A stretch of DNA of 64,000 bases. Origin: Streptomyces sp. ISL-98. Its GTDB lineage: Bacteria > Actinomycetota > Actinomycetes > Streptomycetales > Streptomycetaceae. The notes beneath the pieces are model-generated. The model had not been told where the DNA came from. It saw only the letters and a list, made by a program, of their open reading frames with translations, and searched no databases. Numbering within the stretch: the stretch's first letter is position 1; each line of letters starts with the position of its first letter. Shown in pieces: positions 38,314-46,607 of this stretch. A program made the position numbers and the translations under genes. The DNA is taken from contig NZ_JAGGPB010000043.1 in the NCBI RefSeq assembly GCF_018614055.1, positions 62,001-126,000 on the forward strand. The letters run 5' to 3'.

Positions 38314-39402
38314 ATGACGACGCCCACGATCGAGCTCAAGCCCTCCTCGCACCCCCTGTCCGACGCAGAGCGCGAGGCGATCCTGGCCAACCCCGGATTC
38401 GGCCGCCACTTCACCGACCACATGGTGACCATCCGCTGGACGGAAGGCCGTGGCTGGCACGACGCCCAGCTCGTGCCGTACGCGCCGCTGTCGATCGACC
38501 CGGCCAACATGACCCTGCACTACGCGCAGGAGATCTTCGAGGGCCTCAAGGCCTACCGGCACCCCGGCGGCACGGTCGCCACGTTCCGCCCCGACATGAA
38601 CGCCAAGCGCTTCCAGGTGTCCGCGCGCCGGCTGGCCATGCCGGAGCTGCCGGTCGAGACGTTCATCGCGGCCTGTGACGCGCTGGTCCAGCAGGACAAG
38701 ACGTGGGTTCCCGCGCACGGCGGCGAATCGTCCCTCTACCTGCGGCCCTTCATGATCGCGAACGAGGTCGGGCTCGGGGTGAAGCCCGCCAACGAGTACC
38801 TCTTCATCGTCATCGCCTCGCCCGCCGGCGCGTACTTCCCCGGTGGCGTCAAGCCCGTCTCCATCTGGCTGTCCGAGGACTACGTCCGCGCCGTCCCCGG
38901 CGGCATCGGCTTCGCCAAGACCGGCGGCAACTACGCGGCGTCGCTGCTCGCCCAGGCCGAGGCGGCCGCGAAGGGGTGCGACCAGGTGGCGTACCTCGAC
39001 GCGGTCGAGCACAAGTGGGTCGAGGAGCTCGGCGGCATGAACCTGTACTTCGTGTACGGGGACAAGATCATCACCCCGGAGCTCACCGGCTCCCTGCTCG
39101 CCGGCATCACCCGCGACTCGCTGCTCAAGCTGGCCGGTGACCTCGGGTACACCGCGGAGGAGGGCCGCGTCTCCATCGACCAGTGGAAGCGCGACACCGA
39201 GAACGGCACGCTGACCGAGGTCTTCGCCTGCGGCACCGCGGCGGTCATCACCCCCGTCGGCACCGTCAAGTCGACGGGCGGCGAGTGGACGCAGTCCGGC
39301 GGTCAGCCGGGTGAGGTCACGCTGAAGCTGCGCAAGGCGCTGCTCGACATCCAGACGGGCAAGGCGGACGACGTCCACGGCTGGCTGCACGAACTGGGCT
39401 GA
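38314..39402 (+). CDS. ilvE: Branched-chain amino acid aminotransferase
   Basis: 362 aa, fold-type IV PLP enzyme. The signature EIFEGLKAYRHPGG lies near residue 70, the PLP lysine is in GFAKTGGNYAASLL, and LDAVEHKWVEELGGMNLYFV and FACGTAAVITPVG follow. It transfers the amino group between glutamate and the oxo-acids of Val, Leu and Ile. It completes with ilvBNC, leuB and cimA a nearly full branched-chain pathway scattered through this window. The upstream gap carries a 7-bp stem-loop. Confidence 0.95.
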   Translation: MTTPTIELKPSSHPLSDAEREAILANPGFGRHFTDHMVTIRWTEGRGWHDAQLVPYAPLSIDPANMTLHYAQEIFEGLKAYRHPGGTVATFRPDMNAKRFQVSARRLAMPELPVETFIAACDALVQQDKTWVPAHGGESSLYLRPFMIANEVGLGVKPANEYLFIVIASPAGAYFPGGVKPVSIWLSEDYVRAVPGGIGFAKTGGNYAASLLAQAEAAAKGCDQVAYLDAVEHKWVEELGGMNLYFVYGDKIITPELTGSLLAGITRDSLLKLAGDLGYTAEEGRVSIDQWKRDTENGTLTEVFACGTAAVITPVGTVKSTGGEWTQSGGQPGEVTLKLRKALLDIQTGKADDVHGWLHELG

Positions 39403-39561
39403 CGCGGTGTGCGGGTGCGTTGTGTGGTGCGGGTTGCCTGCGGCGCAGTTCCCCTACCCGCCCCTTTCCCGCTGTGGCATTTTGCGGCTGCCGCCGCGTG
39501 GGGGGCTCCGCCCCAGACCCGGTCCTCAACGCCGGACGGGCTGAATTCAGCCCGTCCGGCG
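39403..39561. repeat. Streptomyces intergenic repeat ending in a 32-bp perfect palindrome
   Basis: The stretch after ilvE (GCCTGCGGCG, CCCCTACCCGCCCC, CGCTGTGGCATTTTGCGGC, GGGGGCTCCGCCCC, GGTCCTCAACGCCGGACGGG) is of a kind I recall many times between convergent Streptomyces genes. Its end, 39530-39561, is a perfect 32-bp palindrome with CGCCGGACGGGCTGAA as half. It separates the convergent ilvE and amidase genes and reaches into the amidase 3' end, so it likely serves as a bidirectional terminator. Confidence 0.75.
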
Positions 39562-40809
39562 CCCCGGGCCGCTGCCGGCCACCGCTGCCTCAACGTCCGG
39601 CGCCCACGCCAGCAGCTGCTCGTCCGTGCCCTGCGCGCCGACCAGCTGGAGGCCCAGCGGCAGGCCCCCGCTCCAGCCCGCCGGCACCGCCACCGACGGC
39701 AGCCCTGCGTTGCTCCATGGCAGGCACATGATCGAGCTGCCGGTGGTTTCGAGGCCGCGGGGTGCCGGGCCCGTCGCGGCCGGGGTGATCCACAGGTCTA
39801 TGCCGTGGGCGGTCATGGAGGCCGCGATCCGGTCCTGGAACTCCGACCGCTCCCGCTGCGCCCGCGCATACGCCTCGTGCCCGATCCCCTGACCCTCGCG
39901 GATCGCCTTGACCGTCTCGGGCCGGTAGAGCTCCCCGTACGCCGCGAACCACTCGGCATGGGTCCTGGCCACCTCGTAGCGGTTCATCGTGAACAGCTGC
40001 GTGCGGATCCGCTCGAAGTCGTCCATGACGGGGACCCGGCGTACGTCGAAACCGGCCGCCCGCACCACCTCCACCTGGGCGCCGAAGGCGGCGAGAGCCT
40101 CGGCCCCGGCGCACTCCAGATACGGGCCCTCCGGGATGCCGAGCACCGGCAGAGCCGAGCCGGGGCCGGCAGCGACCGGGCTCCAGTCGTCGCACACCAC
40201 ACCCGCCGCCACCGCCACACCGGCCACGTCGGCGGCGTACAGGCCCAGCGTGTCGAACGACGGCGCGTTGGCGATCACGCCGTCCATGGGGATACGGCCG
40301 TACGTCGGCTTGAATCCGGTGACTCCGCAGTACGCGGCGGGGCGGATCATCGAGCCGACCGTCTGCGTGCCGACCGCCAGCGGCACCATCCCGGCGGCGA
40401 CCGCGGCCGCGGAACCGCTGCTCGAACCGCCCGGCGTGTGCTCCGGGTTGTGCGGGTTGCGCGTCGGCCCCGGCGCCAGCACGGCGAACTCGGCGGTCAC
40501 CGTCTTGCCCGCGACCAGCGCACCGGCCCGCCGCAACCGGCCGACCACGGTGGCCTCTTCGCCCGCCAGCACCTCGGGCGGCAGCGCGGACCCGGCCCGG
40601 GTCGCCAGCCCGTCGACGCGCACGATGTCCTTGATGCCGACCGGGATCCCGTACAGCGCGGGCCTGGCGGCAGGGTCGGGCCACCGGGTCTCGATGGCAG
40701 CCGCCTCGGCGCGCAGCCGCCCGTCCCTGTCCGGCTCGGGCACGAACGCCCGTATCTTCTCGTCCAATTGGTCGATGTCGATATCGATGTCGATCCGGTC
40801 GGTATTCAC
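39547..40809 (-). CDS. Amidase-signature hydrolase
   Basis: 420 aa from the chosen GTG. The Ser-cisSer-Lys triad is K60 (GIPVGIKDIVR), S129 (TPGGSSSG) and S153 (QTVGSMIRP), with the same 69- and 24-residue spacings as malonamidase E2. It hydrolyses an amide; the substrate is unknown. The start is uncertain: the GTG at 40809 lies 10 bp after the upstream gene, whereas ATGs at 40851 and 40869 would overlap it. The N-terminus contains a run of Asp-Ile repeats. Last gene of a leftward operon with an NCS1 permease and an EEP-fold hydrolase; nearby urease and agmatine deiminase genes suggest nitrogen scavenging. Confidence 0.85.
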   Translation of the reverse strand: MNTDRIDIDIDIDQLDEKIRAFVPEPDRDGRLRAEAAAIETRWPDPAARPALYGIPVGIKDIVRVDGLATRAGSALPPEVLAGEEATVVGRLRRAGALVAGKTVTAEFAVLAPGPTRNPHNPEHTPGGSSSGSAAAVAAGMVPLAVGTQTVGSMIRPAAYCGVTGFKPTYGRIPMDGVIANAPSFDTLGLYAADVAGVAVAAGVVCDDWSPVAAGPGSALPVLGIPEGPYLECAGAEALAAFGAQVEVVRAAGFDVRRVPVMDDFERIRTQLFTMNRYEVARTHAEWFAAYGELYRPETVKAIREGQGIGHEAYARAQRERSEFQDRIAASMTAHGIDLWITPAATGPAPRGLETTGSSIMCLPWSNAGLPSVAVPAGWSGGLPLGLQLVGAQGTDEQLLAWAPDVEAAVAGSGPGRRTG

Positions 40810-40819
40810 GTACGCCAGG

Positions 40820-41635
40820 CTAATCCGCGAGGTCCGCGACCACAGCCGCATGATCGGACGGCCACACACCGTCGACGGCGCCGTGCCCCGCGCGGTGTGC
40901 CGAGCGGACGCCGCCCTGCCCCTCGGGGCCGCGCCAGCCGACGTGGATGTAGTCGATCCGTACGCTCGGCTGGCAGGTGCCCGCGATGTACGCGTTGGTG
41001 TTGTCCCAGGTCGCGGAGGGTGCGGCCGGGTCGGCGTACTCCCAGGCGTCGATGAAGGACTGGCCGGGGACGGGCGGGGAGGTCCGGTAGCCGCCCAGCA
41101 GCCTGATCTCGTCCGAGTCGGGCCAGGCGTTGAAGTCGCCGGCGACGACCGCCGGGAAATGACCGTTGCCGCGGTGTTCGAAGACGAAGTGGACCAGGGT
41201 CCTGACCTGGGCGCAGCGCACCCCCGAATCGTGCACGGCGGAGTTCAGGTGGGTGGTGAAGAAGGGCACAGGACCGGCGGGGGAGTCGATCCTGGCGTGC
41301 ATCGCCACCCGCCCGTCGTCCCTGCCGCCGGCGACGGGCAGCCGTACCGAGTGCTGGGCGACGACCGGCCACCGGCTCAGGACGCCGAGGCCGACGCCGA
41401 CCGAGCTGTCGCCGATGCGCTTCTGCCACCGCTCGGGCAGGTAGTACGGGGTCCAGGCCCAGTACATGCCGAGCTCCCCGGCGAGCCGCTCGGCCTGGTT
41501 CTCCTCGCCGCGCGCCCACACCTCCTGGAGCCCGATCACATCGGCCTGCTGCTCACGCAAGACTGCGAGAATCGCTTTCTGCCGGGCTTCCCACGGTCCG
41601 AACCTCCACCACAGGTTCCACGTCAGTACGCGCAT
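40820..41635 (-). CDS. Endonuclease/exonuclease/phosphatase-fold hydrolase
   Basis: 271 aa. Beginning at residue 1 it has RVLTWNLWW, then Glu in VIGLQEVWARGEE, the FFTTHLNS histidine, VVAGDFNAWPDSDE and the final SDHAAVVADL, i.e. the full EEP metal and catalytic set. It is a magnesium-dependent phosphodiesterase or phosphatase of unknown substrate, lacking a signal peptide. Its start overlaps the last 83 bp of the NCS1 permease gene in a different frame, and the amidase follows, so all three are probably translated from one transcript. Confidence 0.87.
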   Translation of the reverse strand: MRVLTWNLWWRFGPWEARQKAILAVLREQQADVIGLQEVWARGEENQAERLAGELGMYWAWTPYYLPERWQKRIGDSSVGVGLGVLSRWPVVAQHSVRLPVAGGRDDGRVAMHARIDSPAGPVPFFTTHLNSAVHDSGVRCAQVRTLVHFVFEHRGNGHFPAVVAGDFNAWPDSDEIRLLGGYRTSPPVPGQSFIDAWEYADPAAPSATWDNTNAYIAGTCQPSVRIDYIHVGWRGPEGQGGVRSAHRAGHGAVDGVWPSDHAAVVADLAD

Positions 41636-43016
41636 CAGCTCGCCCCTTCACCGTCAGTGCGGCGTACGCGGTGCCGCCCACGAGACCCGAGAGGATGAAG
41701 CTACAGTCCACGCCGCCGGTCAGGGCGAGCAACGGGCCTTCGTAGACGGTGGTGGAGACCGCCGCGAGGCCGACCGCCGCGCCCAGCGCCCAGGAGACTG
41801 TGGCGCTTACATTCCAGCCTGCCCGGTACCAGTAGATTCCGCCCCTGGCGCGGTTGTTGAAGACCTGAAGGGCTTCGGGATCGTACTGGCCGCCGCAGCG
41901 CACGTACCCGATCAGTGAGATCACTGCCCACGGGGTACCGATCGCCGTCAGCAGCAGGACGAAGGACGTCATGGCGGACTGGGCGTCCCAGGCGAAGGAG
42001 CCGAGGAAGACGAACACGGTCGCGACGACCGCGACGATCACGGTGGCCCGGGTGCGGGTGGTCTTCGGCAGGATCGCGTCCAGGTCGAGGCCCATCGAGT
42101 ACAGCATCAGGCCCGCGTTTCCGACGGACCCGGCCGAGGCCGCCAGGAGCAGCGGTGCCAGGTACCAGAAGGGCGCGGCGTCGACGAGCGGTCCGGCGTA
42201 ATCGAGTCCGGCGCGGGCGGCGAGAGCGGTGTACGTACCGAACAGCTGCGGCACCAGCAGGCCGAGGAGCAGGCCCAGGCAGGTCGCCCAGAACACCTTG
42301 CGGGAGGTGTGGCGGCGCGGCGAGATGTAGCGCGTGTAGTCACCGAGGAGGGTGATGAAGGCGACCGGGCCGCTCAGTCCGGCGGCGACTGCCGCGAGGA
42401 GCCAGGTGGACCAGAAGGAGCCGAGAAGGTACGGGGTCTCCGGGGGAGCGGCCGTGGTGAAGTCGCCCGCGTAGGCGAAGACGCCGAGGGCCAGCAGGGC
42501 GATCATGCCGATGGACAGGACCTTGCTGAGCCGGAGCAGCAGCCGGTAGCCGTAGACGGCGGCGACGACCGTACAGATCGCGAGCAGCGTGTACATCACG
42601 GCGCGCGAGGCGCCGCTGTTGGGCAGTCCGACCAGCCGGGACAGCGTGCCGACCATGACGTCGCCGCCGATCCACAGCGTGAGCGCGGTGTATCCGAGCG
42701 AGAGCAGCAGGCCGACGACCGAGCCGACGAGCCGGCCGCGTACGCCGAACTGGGCGCCGCTGGATGTGGAGAGGTTGGTCGCCGTACGCAGGGAGATCAG
42801 CGCGAGCGGCGCGGTGACCAGGATGCCGACCAGCGTGCCGACGACGATCGAGGTCACCGAGGGCCACAGGCCGAGCCCGAAGGACGGCGGCAGCCAGCCG
42901 AAGACGATCACGCCGAGGCAGAGATTGGAGCCGAGAAGGATGGAGACGAGGTCGCGCGGACCGCTGGTGCGCTCCTCGTCGGGGATGGTGTCGACGCCGC
43001 GCTGTTCTATCGGCAT
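41553..43016 (-). CDS. NCS1-family nucleobase/hydantoin-type permease
   Basis: 487 aa with twelve predicted membrane helices. NCS1 features include the N-terminal DLVSILLGSNLCLGVIVFG, the sugar-free RTATNLSTSSGAQFGVRG, GPVAFITLLGDYTRYIS and a cytoplasmic C-tail. The family imports cytosine, purines, allantoin, hydantoins or thiamine-type bases with sodium or protons. The ATG at 43016 has CGGGAG upstream; a TTG nine codons earlier is less likely. It is divergent from the urease-like operon across 134 bp. Confidence 0.88.
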   Translation of the reverse strand: MPIEQRGVDTIPDEERTSGPRDLVSILLGSNLCLGVIVFGWLPPSFGLGLWPSVTSIVVGTLVGILVTAPLALISLRTATNLSTSSGAQFGVRGRLVGSVVGLLLSLGYTALTLWIGGDVMVGTLSRLVGLPNSGASRAVMYTLLAICTVVAAVYGYRLLLRLSKVLSIGMIALLALGVFAYAGDFTTAAPPETPYLLGSFWSTWLLAAVAAGLSGPVAFITLLGDYTRYISPRRHTSRKVFWATCLGLLLGLLVPQLFGTYTALAARAGLDYAGPLVDAAPFWYLAPLLLAASAGSVGNAGLMLYSMGLDLDAILPKTTRTRATVIVAVVATVFVFLGSFAWDAQSAMTSFVLLLTAIGTPWAVISLIGYVRCGGQYDPEALQVFNNRARGGIYWYRAGWNVSATVSWALGAAVGLAAVSTTVYEGPLLALTGGVDCSFILSGLVGGTAYAALTVKGRADARTDVEPVVEVRTVGSPAESDSRSLA

Positions 43017-43114
43017 GGGGACTCCCGGTTCGCCGGACGACAAAGTTTTGAGCAGTGTTCAATGTGACTTAGCCCTGTTCCGCGAGTCAAGGTTTCCAGC
43101 CGATTGAGACTGTG

Positions 43115-43133
43115 GTTAGAGTGAAGTTCTAAC
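43115..43133. promoter_or_regulatory. Candidate TetR operator before ureAB
   Basis: GTTAGAGTGAAGTTCTAAC: perfect 6-bp inverted repeat with 7-bp spacer, ending 3 bases before the GGAGG ribosome site of ureAB. The half GTTCTA is also found, as TAGAAC, twice before the TetR gene 3.4 kb downstream, which suggests the TetR protein as the binder. Confidence 0.5.
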
Positions 43134-43150
43134 GATGGAGGTGTGGCGGC

Positions 43151-43834
43151 GTGCGACTGACCCCGACGGAACGCGACCGGCTGCTGCTGTTCGGAGCGGC
43201 CGAGCTGGCGCGTGCGCGCCGGGCCCGCGGACTGCGGCTCAATGTGCCCGAGGCGACCGCGCTGATCGCGGACACGGTGTGCGAGGCGGCCCGCGACGGC
43301 CGGCGTCTCGCGGAGGCGATCGAGGCGGCACGCTCCGTACTCGGCCCCGACGACGTGCTGCCGGGCGTGGCGGATGTGGTGACCGAGGTGCATGTGGAGG
43401 CCGTGTTCGACGACGGCTCCCGGCTCGCGGTCGTGTCGTCCCCGATCGGCGGCGGCGCGCTGGGCGACGACGCCCCCGGCGCCGTACTGCCCGGGCCCGC
43501 GGACGCGGAGCCGGAGCCCGCGGTGCAGCTGACCGTACGCAACACCGCGACCGTGCCGGTCAGCGTCACCTCGCACTTCCACTTCTTCGAGGCCAATCCG
43601 CGCCTCGACTTCGACCGCCGGGCGGCGTACGGCATGCGGCTGTGCGTACCGGCCGGGTCCTCCGTCCGCTTCGACGCGGGAGGCGAGGCCGAGGTCGGCC
43701 TCGTCCCGATCGGCGGCGACCGGATCGCGATCGGCTTCGCGGGTCTGGTCGACGGCGCGCTGGACGCGCCCGGCGCGAAGGAAGAAGCCCTGCGCAGAGC
43801 CGCCGCCTGCGGCTATCTGGGAGCTGAGCGATGA
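43151..43834 (+). CDS. ureA: Fused urease gamma-beta subunit
   Basis: 227 aa. Residues 1-100 are UreA-like (MRLTPTERDRLLLFGAAELARARRARGLRLN, VLGPDDVLPGV). Residues 125-220 are UreB-like (NTATVPVSVTSHFHFFEANPRLDFDRRAAYGMRL). A gamma-beta fusion is known in several actinobacteria and in Helicobacter. GTG start, GGAGG nine bases upstream. The stop overlaps the ureC ATG (ATGA). No ureD, E, F or G gene is in the window, so nickel insertion must be supplied from elsewhere or the enzyme is unconventional. Confidence 0.93.
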   Translation: MRLTPTERDRLLLFGAAELARARRARGLRLNVPEATALIADTVCEAARDGRRLAEAIEAARSVLGPDDVLPGVADVVTEVHVEAVFDDGSRLAVVSSPIGGGALGDDAPGAVLPGPADAEPEPAVQLTVRNTATVPVSVTSHFHFFEANPRLDFDRRAAYGMRLCVPAGSSVRFDAGGEAEVGLVPIGGDRIAIGFAGLVDGALDAPGAKEEALRRAAACGYLGAER

Positions 43835-45519
43835 GCATCGATCCGCATGAGTACGCCGCCGTGCACGGCCCCCGCGCCGGGGACCGGGTCAGGCTCGGGG
43901 ACTCCGGACTGACCGTCCGCGTCGAATCCGACGCGCAGAAGCCCGGCGACGAGTTCCTCGCCGGCTTCGGCAAAACCGCCCGCGACGGCCTGCACCTGAA
44001 GGCCGCCGCCGTCCGCGAGACCTGCGACGTCGTCATCAGCAATGTGCTGGTCATCGACGTGGCCCAGGGCATCCGCAAGGTGTCGATCGGCATCAGGGAA
44101 GGCCGGATCCACGCCATAGGGCGGGCCGGCAACCCGGACACCCTCGACGGCGTAGACGTCGTCGTCGGCACCGGTACGTCGATCGTGTCCGGCGAGGGCC
44201 TGATCGCCACGGCGGGCTCGGTGGACACGCACGTCCACCTGCTCTCGCCGCGCATCATGGAGGCCTCGCTGGCCTCCGGCGTGACGACGATCATCGGCCA
44301 GGAATTCGGCCCCGTCTGGGGCGTCGGCGTCAACTCGCCGTGGGCCCTGCGCCACGCCTTCGGCGCCTTCGACGCCTGGCCGGTCAACATCGGCTTCCTG
44401 GCGCGCGGCTCGTCCTCCGAAGGCGCACCGCTCGTCGAGGCGCTCGCCGAGGGCGGCGCGTCCGGCTTCAAGGTGCACGAGGACATGGGTGCGCACACCC
44501 GGGCCCTGGACACGGCGCTGCGCGTCGCGGAGGAACACGACGTACAGGTCGCGCTGCACAGCGACGGACTGAACGAGTGCCTGTCGGTCGAGGACACCCT
44601 CTCCGTCCTCGAAGGCCGTACGATCCACGCCTTCCACATCGAGGGCTGCGGCGGCGGTCACGTCCCCAACGTCCTCAAGATGGCGGGTGTCCGTAACGTC
44701 ATCGGCTCCTCCACCAACCCCACCCTCCCCTTCGGGCGGGACGCGGTCGCCGAGCACTACGGGATGATCGTCTCCGTACACGACCTCAAGACGGACCTGC
44801 CCGGCGACGCCGCCATGGCGCGCGACCGCATCCGCGCCGGGACGATGGGCGGCGAGGACGTCCTCCACGACCTGGGCGCGATCGGCATCACGTCCTCGGA
44901 CGCGCAGGGGATGGGGCGCGCGGGCGAGACCGTGCGCCGTACGTTCCAGATGGCCGGGAAGATGAAGGCCGAGCTCGGCCCGATGGAGGGCGACGGCCCG
45001 GACGACGACAACGCGCGCGTCCTGCGGTACATGGCCAAGCTCACCATCAACCCCGCCATCGCCCACGGTCTCGCCCACGAGATCGGTTCGATCGAGGTCG
45101 GCAAGATGGCCGACATCGTGCTGTGGCGGCCGCAGTACTTCGGCGCCAAGCCGCAGATGGTGCTGAAGTCGGGCTTCCCGGCGTACGGCGTCACGGGCGA
45201 CCCCAACGCCGCGACCGACACCTGCGAACCGCTGGTCCTCGGACCGCTGTTCGGGGCGTACGGCGCGACCCCCGCCGACATCTCGGTGGCCTTCGTCGCA
45301 CAGGCCGCCCTCGACCAGGGCAACGACCTGATGCCCACGCGCCGCCGCCGCGTCGCCGTACGCGGCACCCGCGGCATCGGCCCGGCCGACCTCCGCCTCA
45401 ACTCCCGTATCGGGCAGGTCGGGGTGGACGGGCGCAGCGGACTCGTCACCCTCGACGGCGAGCCGCTCCGCTCCGAACCCGCCGAATCCGTCTCCCTCAA
45501 CCGTCTCTACTTCCTGTAA
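43831..45519 (+). CDS. ureC: Urease alpha subunit, divergent paralogue
   Basis: 562 aa. All metal ligands are present: H134, H136, carbamylated K214, H243, H269 and D357, plus the flap acid H317 (equivalent to H320 of Klebsiella urease). Unusually, the flap reads VSVHDL where CHHL is normal, so the near-universal flap cysteine is Val316 and the following His is Asp318. It should hydrolyse urea with two nickel ions, but altered specificity is possible. Overlaps ureAB by 4 bp; the agmatine deiminase gene follows after 9 bp where ureF/G/D would usually be. Confidence 0.93.
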   Translation: MSIDPHEYAAVHGPRAGDRVRLGDSGLTVRVESDAQKPGDEFLAGFGKTARDGLHLKAAAVRETCDVVISNVLVIDVAQGIRKVSIGIREGRIHAIGRAGNPDTLDGVDVVVGTGTSIVSGEGLIATAGSVDTHVHLLSPRIMEASLASGVTTIIGQEFGPVWGVGVNSPWALRHAFGAFDAWPVNIGFLARGSSSEGAPLVEALAEGGASGFKVHEDMGAHTRALDTALRVAEEHDVQVALHSDGLNECLSVEDTLSVLEGRTIHAFHIEGCGGGHVPNVLKMAGVRNVIGSSTNPTLPFGRDAVAEHYGMIVSVHDLKTDLPGDAAMARDRIRAGTMGGEDVLHDLGAIGITSSDAQGMGRAGETVRRTFQMAGKMKAELGPMEGDGPDDDNARVLRYMAKLTINPAIAHGLAHEIGSIEVGKMADIVLWRPQYFGAKPQMVLKSGFPAYGVTGDPNAATDTCEPLVLGPLFGAYGATPADISVAFVAQAALDQGNDLMPTRRRRVAVRGTRGIGPADLRLNSRIGQVGVDGRSGLVTLDGEPLRSEPAESVSLNRLYFL

Positions 45520-45528
45520 GGACCCCCC

Positions 45529-46557
45529 ATGGCTTTCCGTATGCCCGCCGAGTGGGCCCCGCACGAGCGCACCTGGATGGCGTGGCCCGGCCCCAACGTC
45601 ACGTTCTCGAACGAGGAGGAGCTCGCCGCCTCCCGCGAGGCGTGGGCGGGCGTCGCCCGCGCCGTACGCTGCTACGAGCCGGTCACCGTGGTCTGCGGCC
45701 CCGGCCAGTCGGCAGGCGCCCGCGAGCTCCTCGGCCCGGACATCGAGCTCGTCGAGCGTGAGCTGGACGACGCCTGGATGCGCGACATCGGCCCGACCTT
45801 CGTCACCGACGAGAACGGACAGCTCGCCGCTGTGGACTGGGTGTTCAACGGCTGGGGCGCGCAGGACTGGGCGACCTGGGAGCACGACGCGAAGATCGCG
45901 GGCATGGTCGCCGATCTGGTGGGCGTACCGACGCTCAGCTCGGCCCTCGTCAATGAGGGCGGCGGCATCCACGTCGACGGCGAAGGCACGGTCCTGCTCA
46001 CCGAGACCGTCCAGCTCGGCCCCGAGCGCAACCCCGAGTGGACGCGCGAGCAGGTCGAGGCGGAGATCCACGCCAAGCTCGGCACGACCAAGGCCATCTG
46101 GCTGCCGCGCGGCCTGACCAGCGACTACCCGCCGCACGGCTTCGGCACCCTCGGCCACGTCGACATCGTCGCCGCGTTCGCCGCGCCCGGTGTGGTCCTC
46201 GCCCACACCCAGCCCGACCCGTCGCACCCCGACCACGAGCCGTGCAAGGAGATCGTCGCGCTGCTCCGCTCCCAGACGGACGCCAAGGGGCGCCCGCTCA
46301 AGGTCATCGAGGTGCCGGCGCCGACGAAGGTGCAGGTGGACGGCGACTGGGTCGACTACTCGTACATCAACCACTACCTCTGCAACGGCGGCGTCGTGCT
46401 GTGCGCCTTCGACGACCCGCGCGACGAGGAGGCCGCCGAGATCTTCCGCGGCCTCTTCCCGGACCGTACGGTCACGCTGGTCGACGCGCGCGAGATCTTC
46501 GCGGGCGGGGGCGGTATCCACTGCATAACGCAGCAGCAGCCCGCCGTACGCAGCTGA
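45529..46557 (+). CDS. Agmatine deiminase family protein
   Basis: 342 aa, guanidino-modifying (pentein) fold. MPAEWAPHERTWMAWP and ELDDAWMRDIGPTFV carry the substrate-binding Trp and Asp residues, HVDIVAAF the catalytic His, and GGGGIHCITQQQP the nucleophile C332. It should convert agmatine to N-carbamoylputrescine and ammonia, though related peptidyl-arginine deiminases exist. Nine bp after ureC with AAGGACC upstream, so co-transcribed. The combination with ureC hints at guanidino/ureido compound breakdown. Confidence 0.9.
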   Translation: MAFRMPAEWAPHERTWMAWPGPNVTFSNEEELAASREAWAGVARAVRCYEPVTVVCGPGQSAGARELLGPDIELVERELDDAWMRDIGPTFVTDENGQLAAVDWVFNGWGAQDWATWEHDAKIAGMVADLVGVPTLSSALVNEGGGIHVDGEGTVLLTETVQLGPERNPEWTREQVEAEIHAKLGTTKAIWLPRGLTSDYPPHGFGTLGHVDIVAAFAAPGVVLAHTQPDPSHPDHEPCKEIVALLRSQTDAKGRPLKVIEVPAPTKVQVDGDWVDYSYINHYLCNGGVVLCAFDDPRDEEAAEIFRGLFPDRTVTLVDAREIFAGGGGIHCITQQQPAVRS

Positions 46558-46560
46558 TCG

Positions 46561-46582
46561 GGTAGAACAATCAGGTAGAACA
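46561..46582. promoter_or_regulatory. Direct repeats upstream of the TetR gene
   Basis: GGTAGAACA occurs at 46561-46569 and 46574-46582, a 13-bp period, in the 50-bp gap before the TetR start. The TAGAAC core matches the half-site of the palindrome before ureAB. Confidence 0.45.
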
Positions 46583-46607
46583 TACGGGTGCTTAATGTGA
46601 ATGCCTC

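Noticed and set aside
38270..38317. 15-codon ORF ending over the ilvE start, possible leader peptide
   Set aside because: Only scattered Val/Ile codons, no terminator between it and ilvE.
43813..46521. Minus-strand frame of about 900 codons opposite ureC and the deiminase
   Set aside because: Shadow of two strongly supported coding genes.
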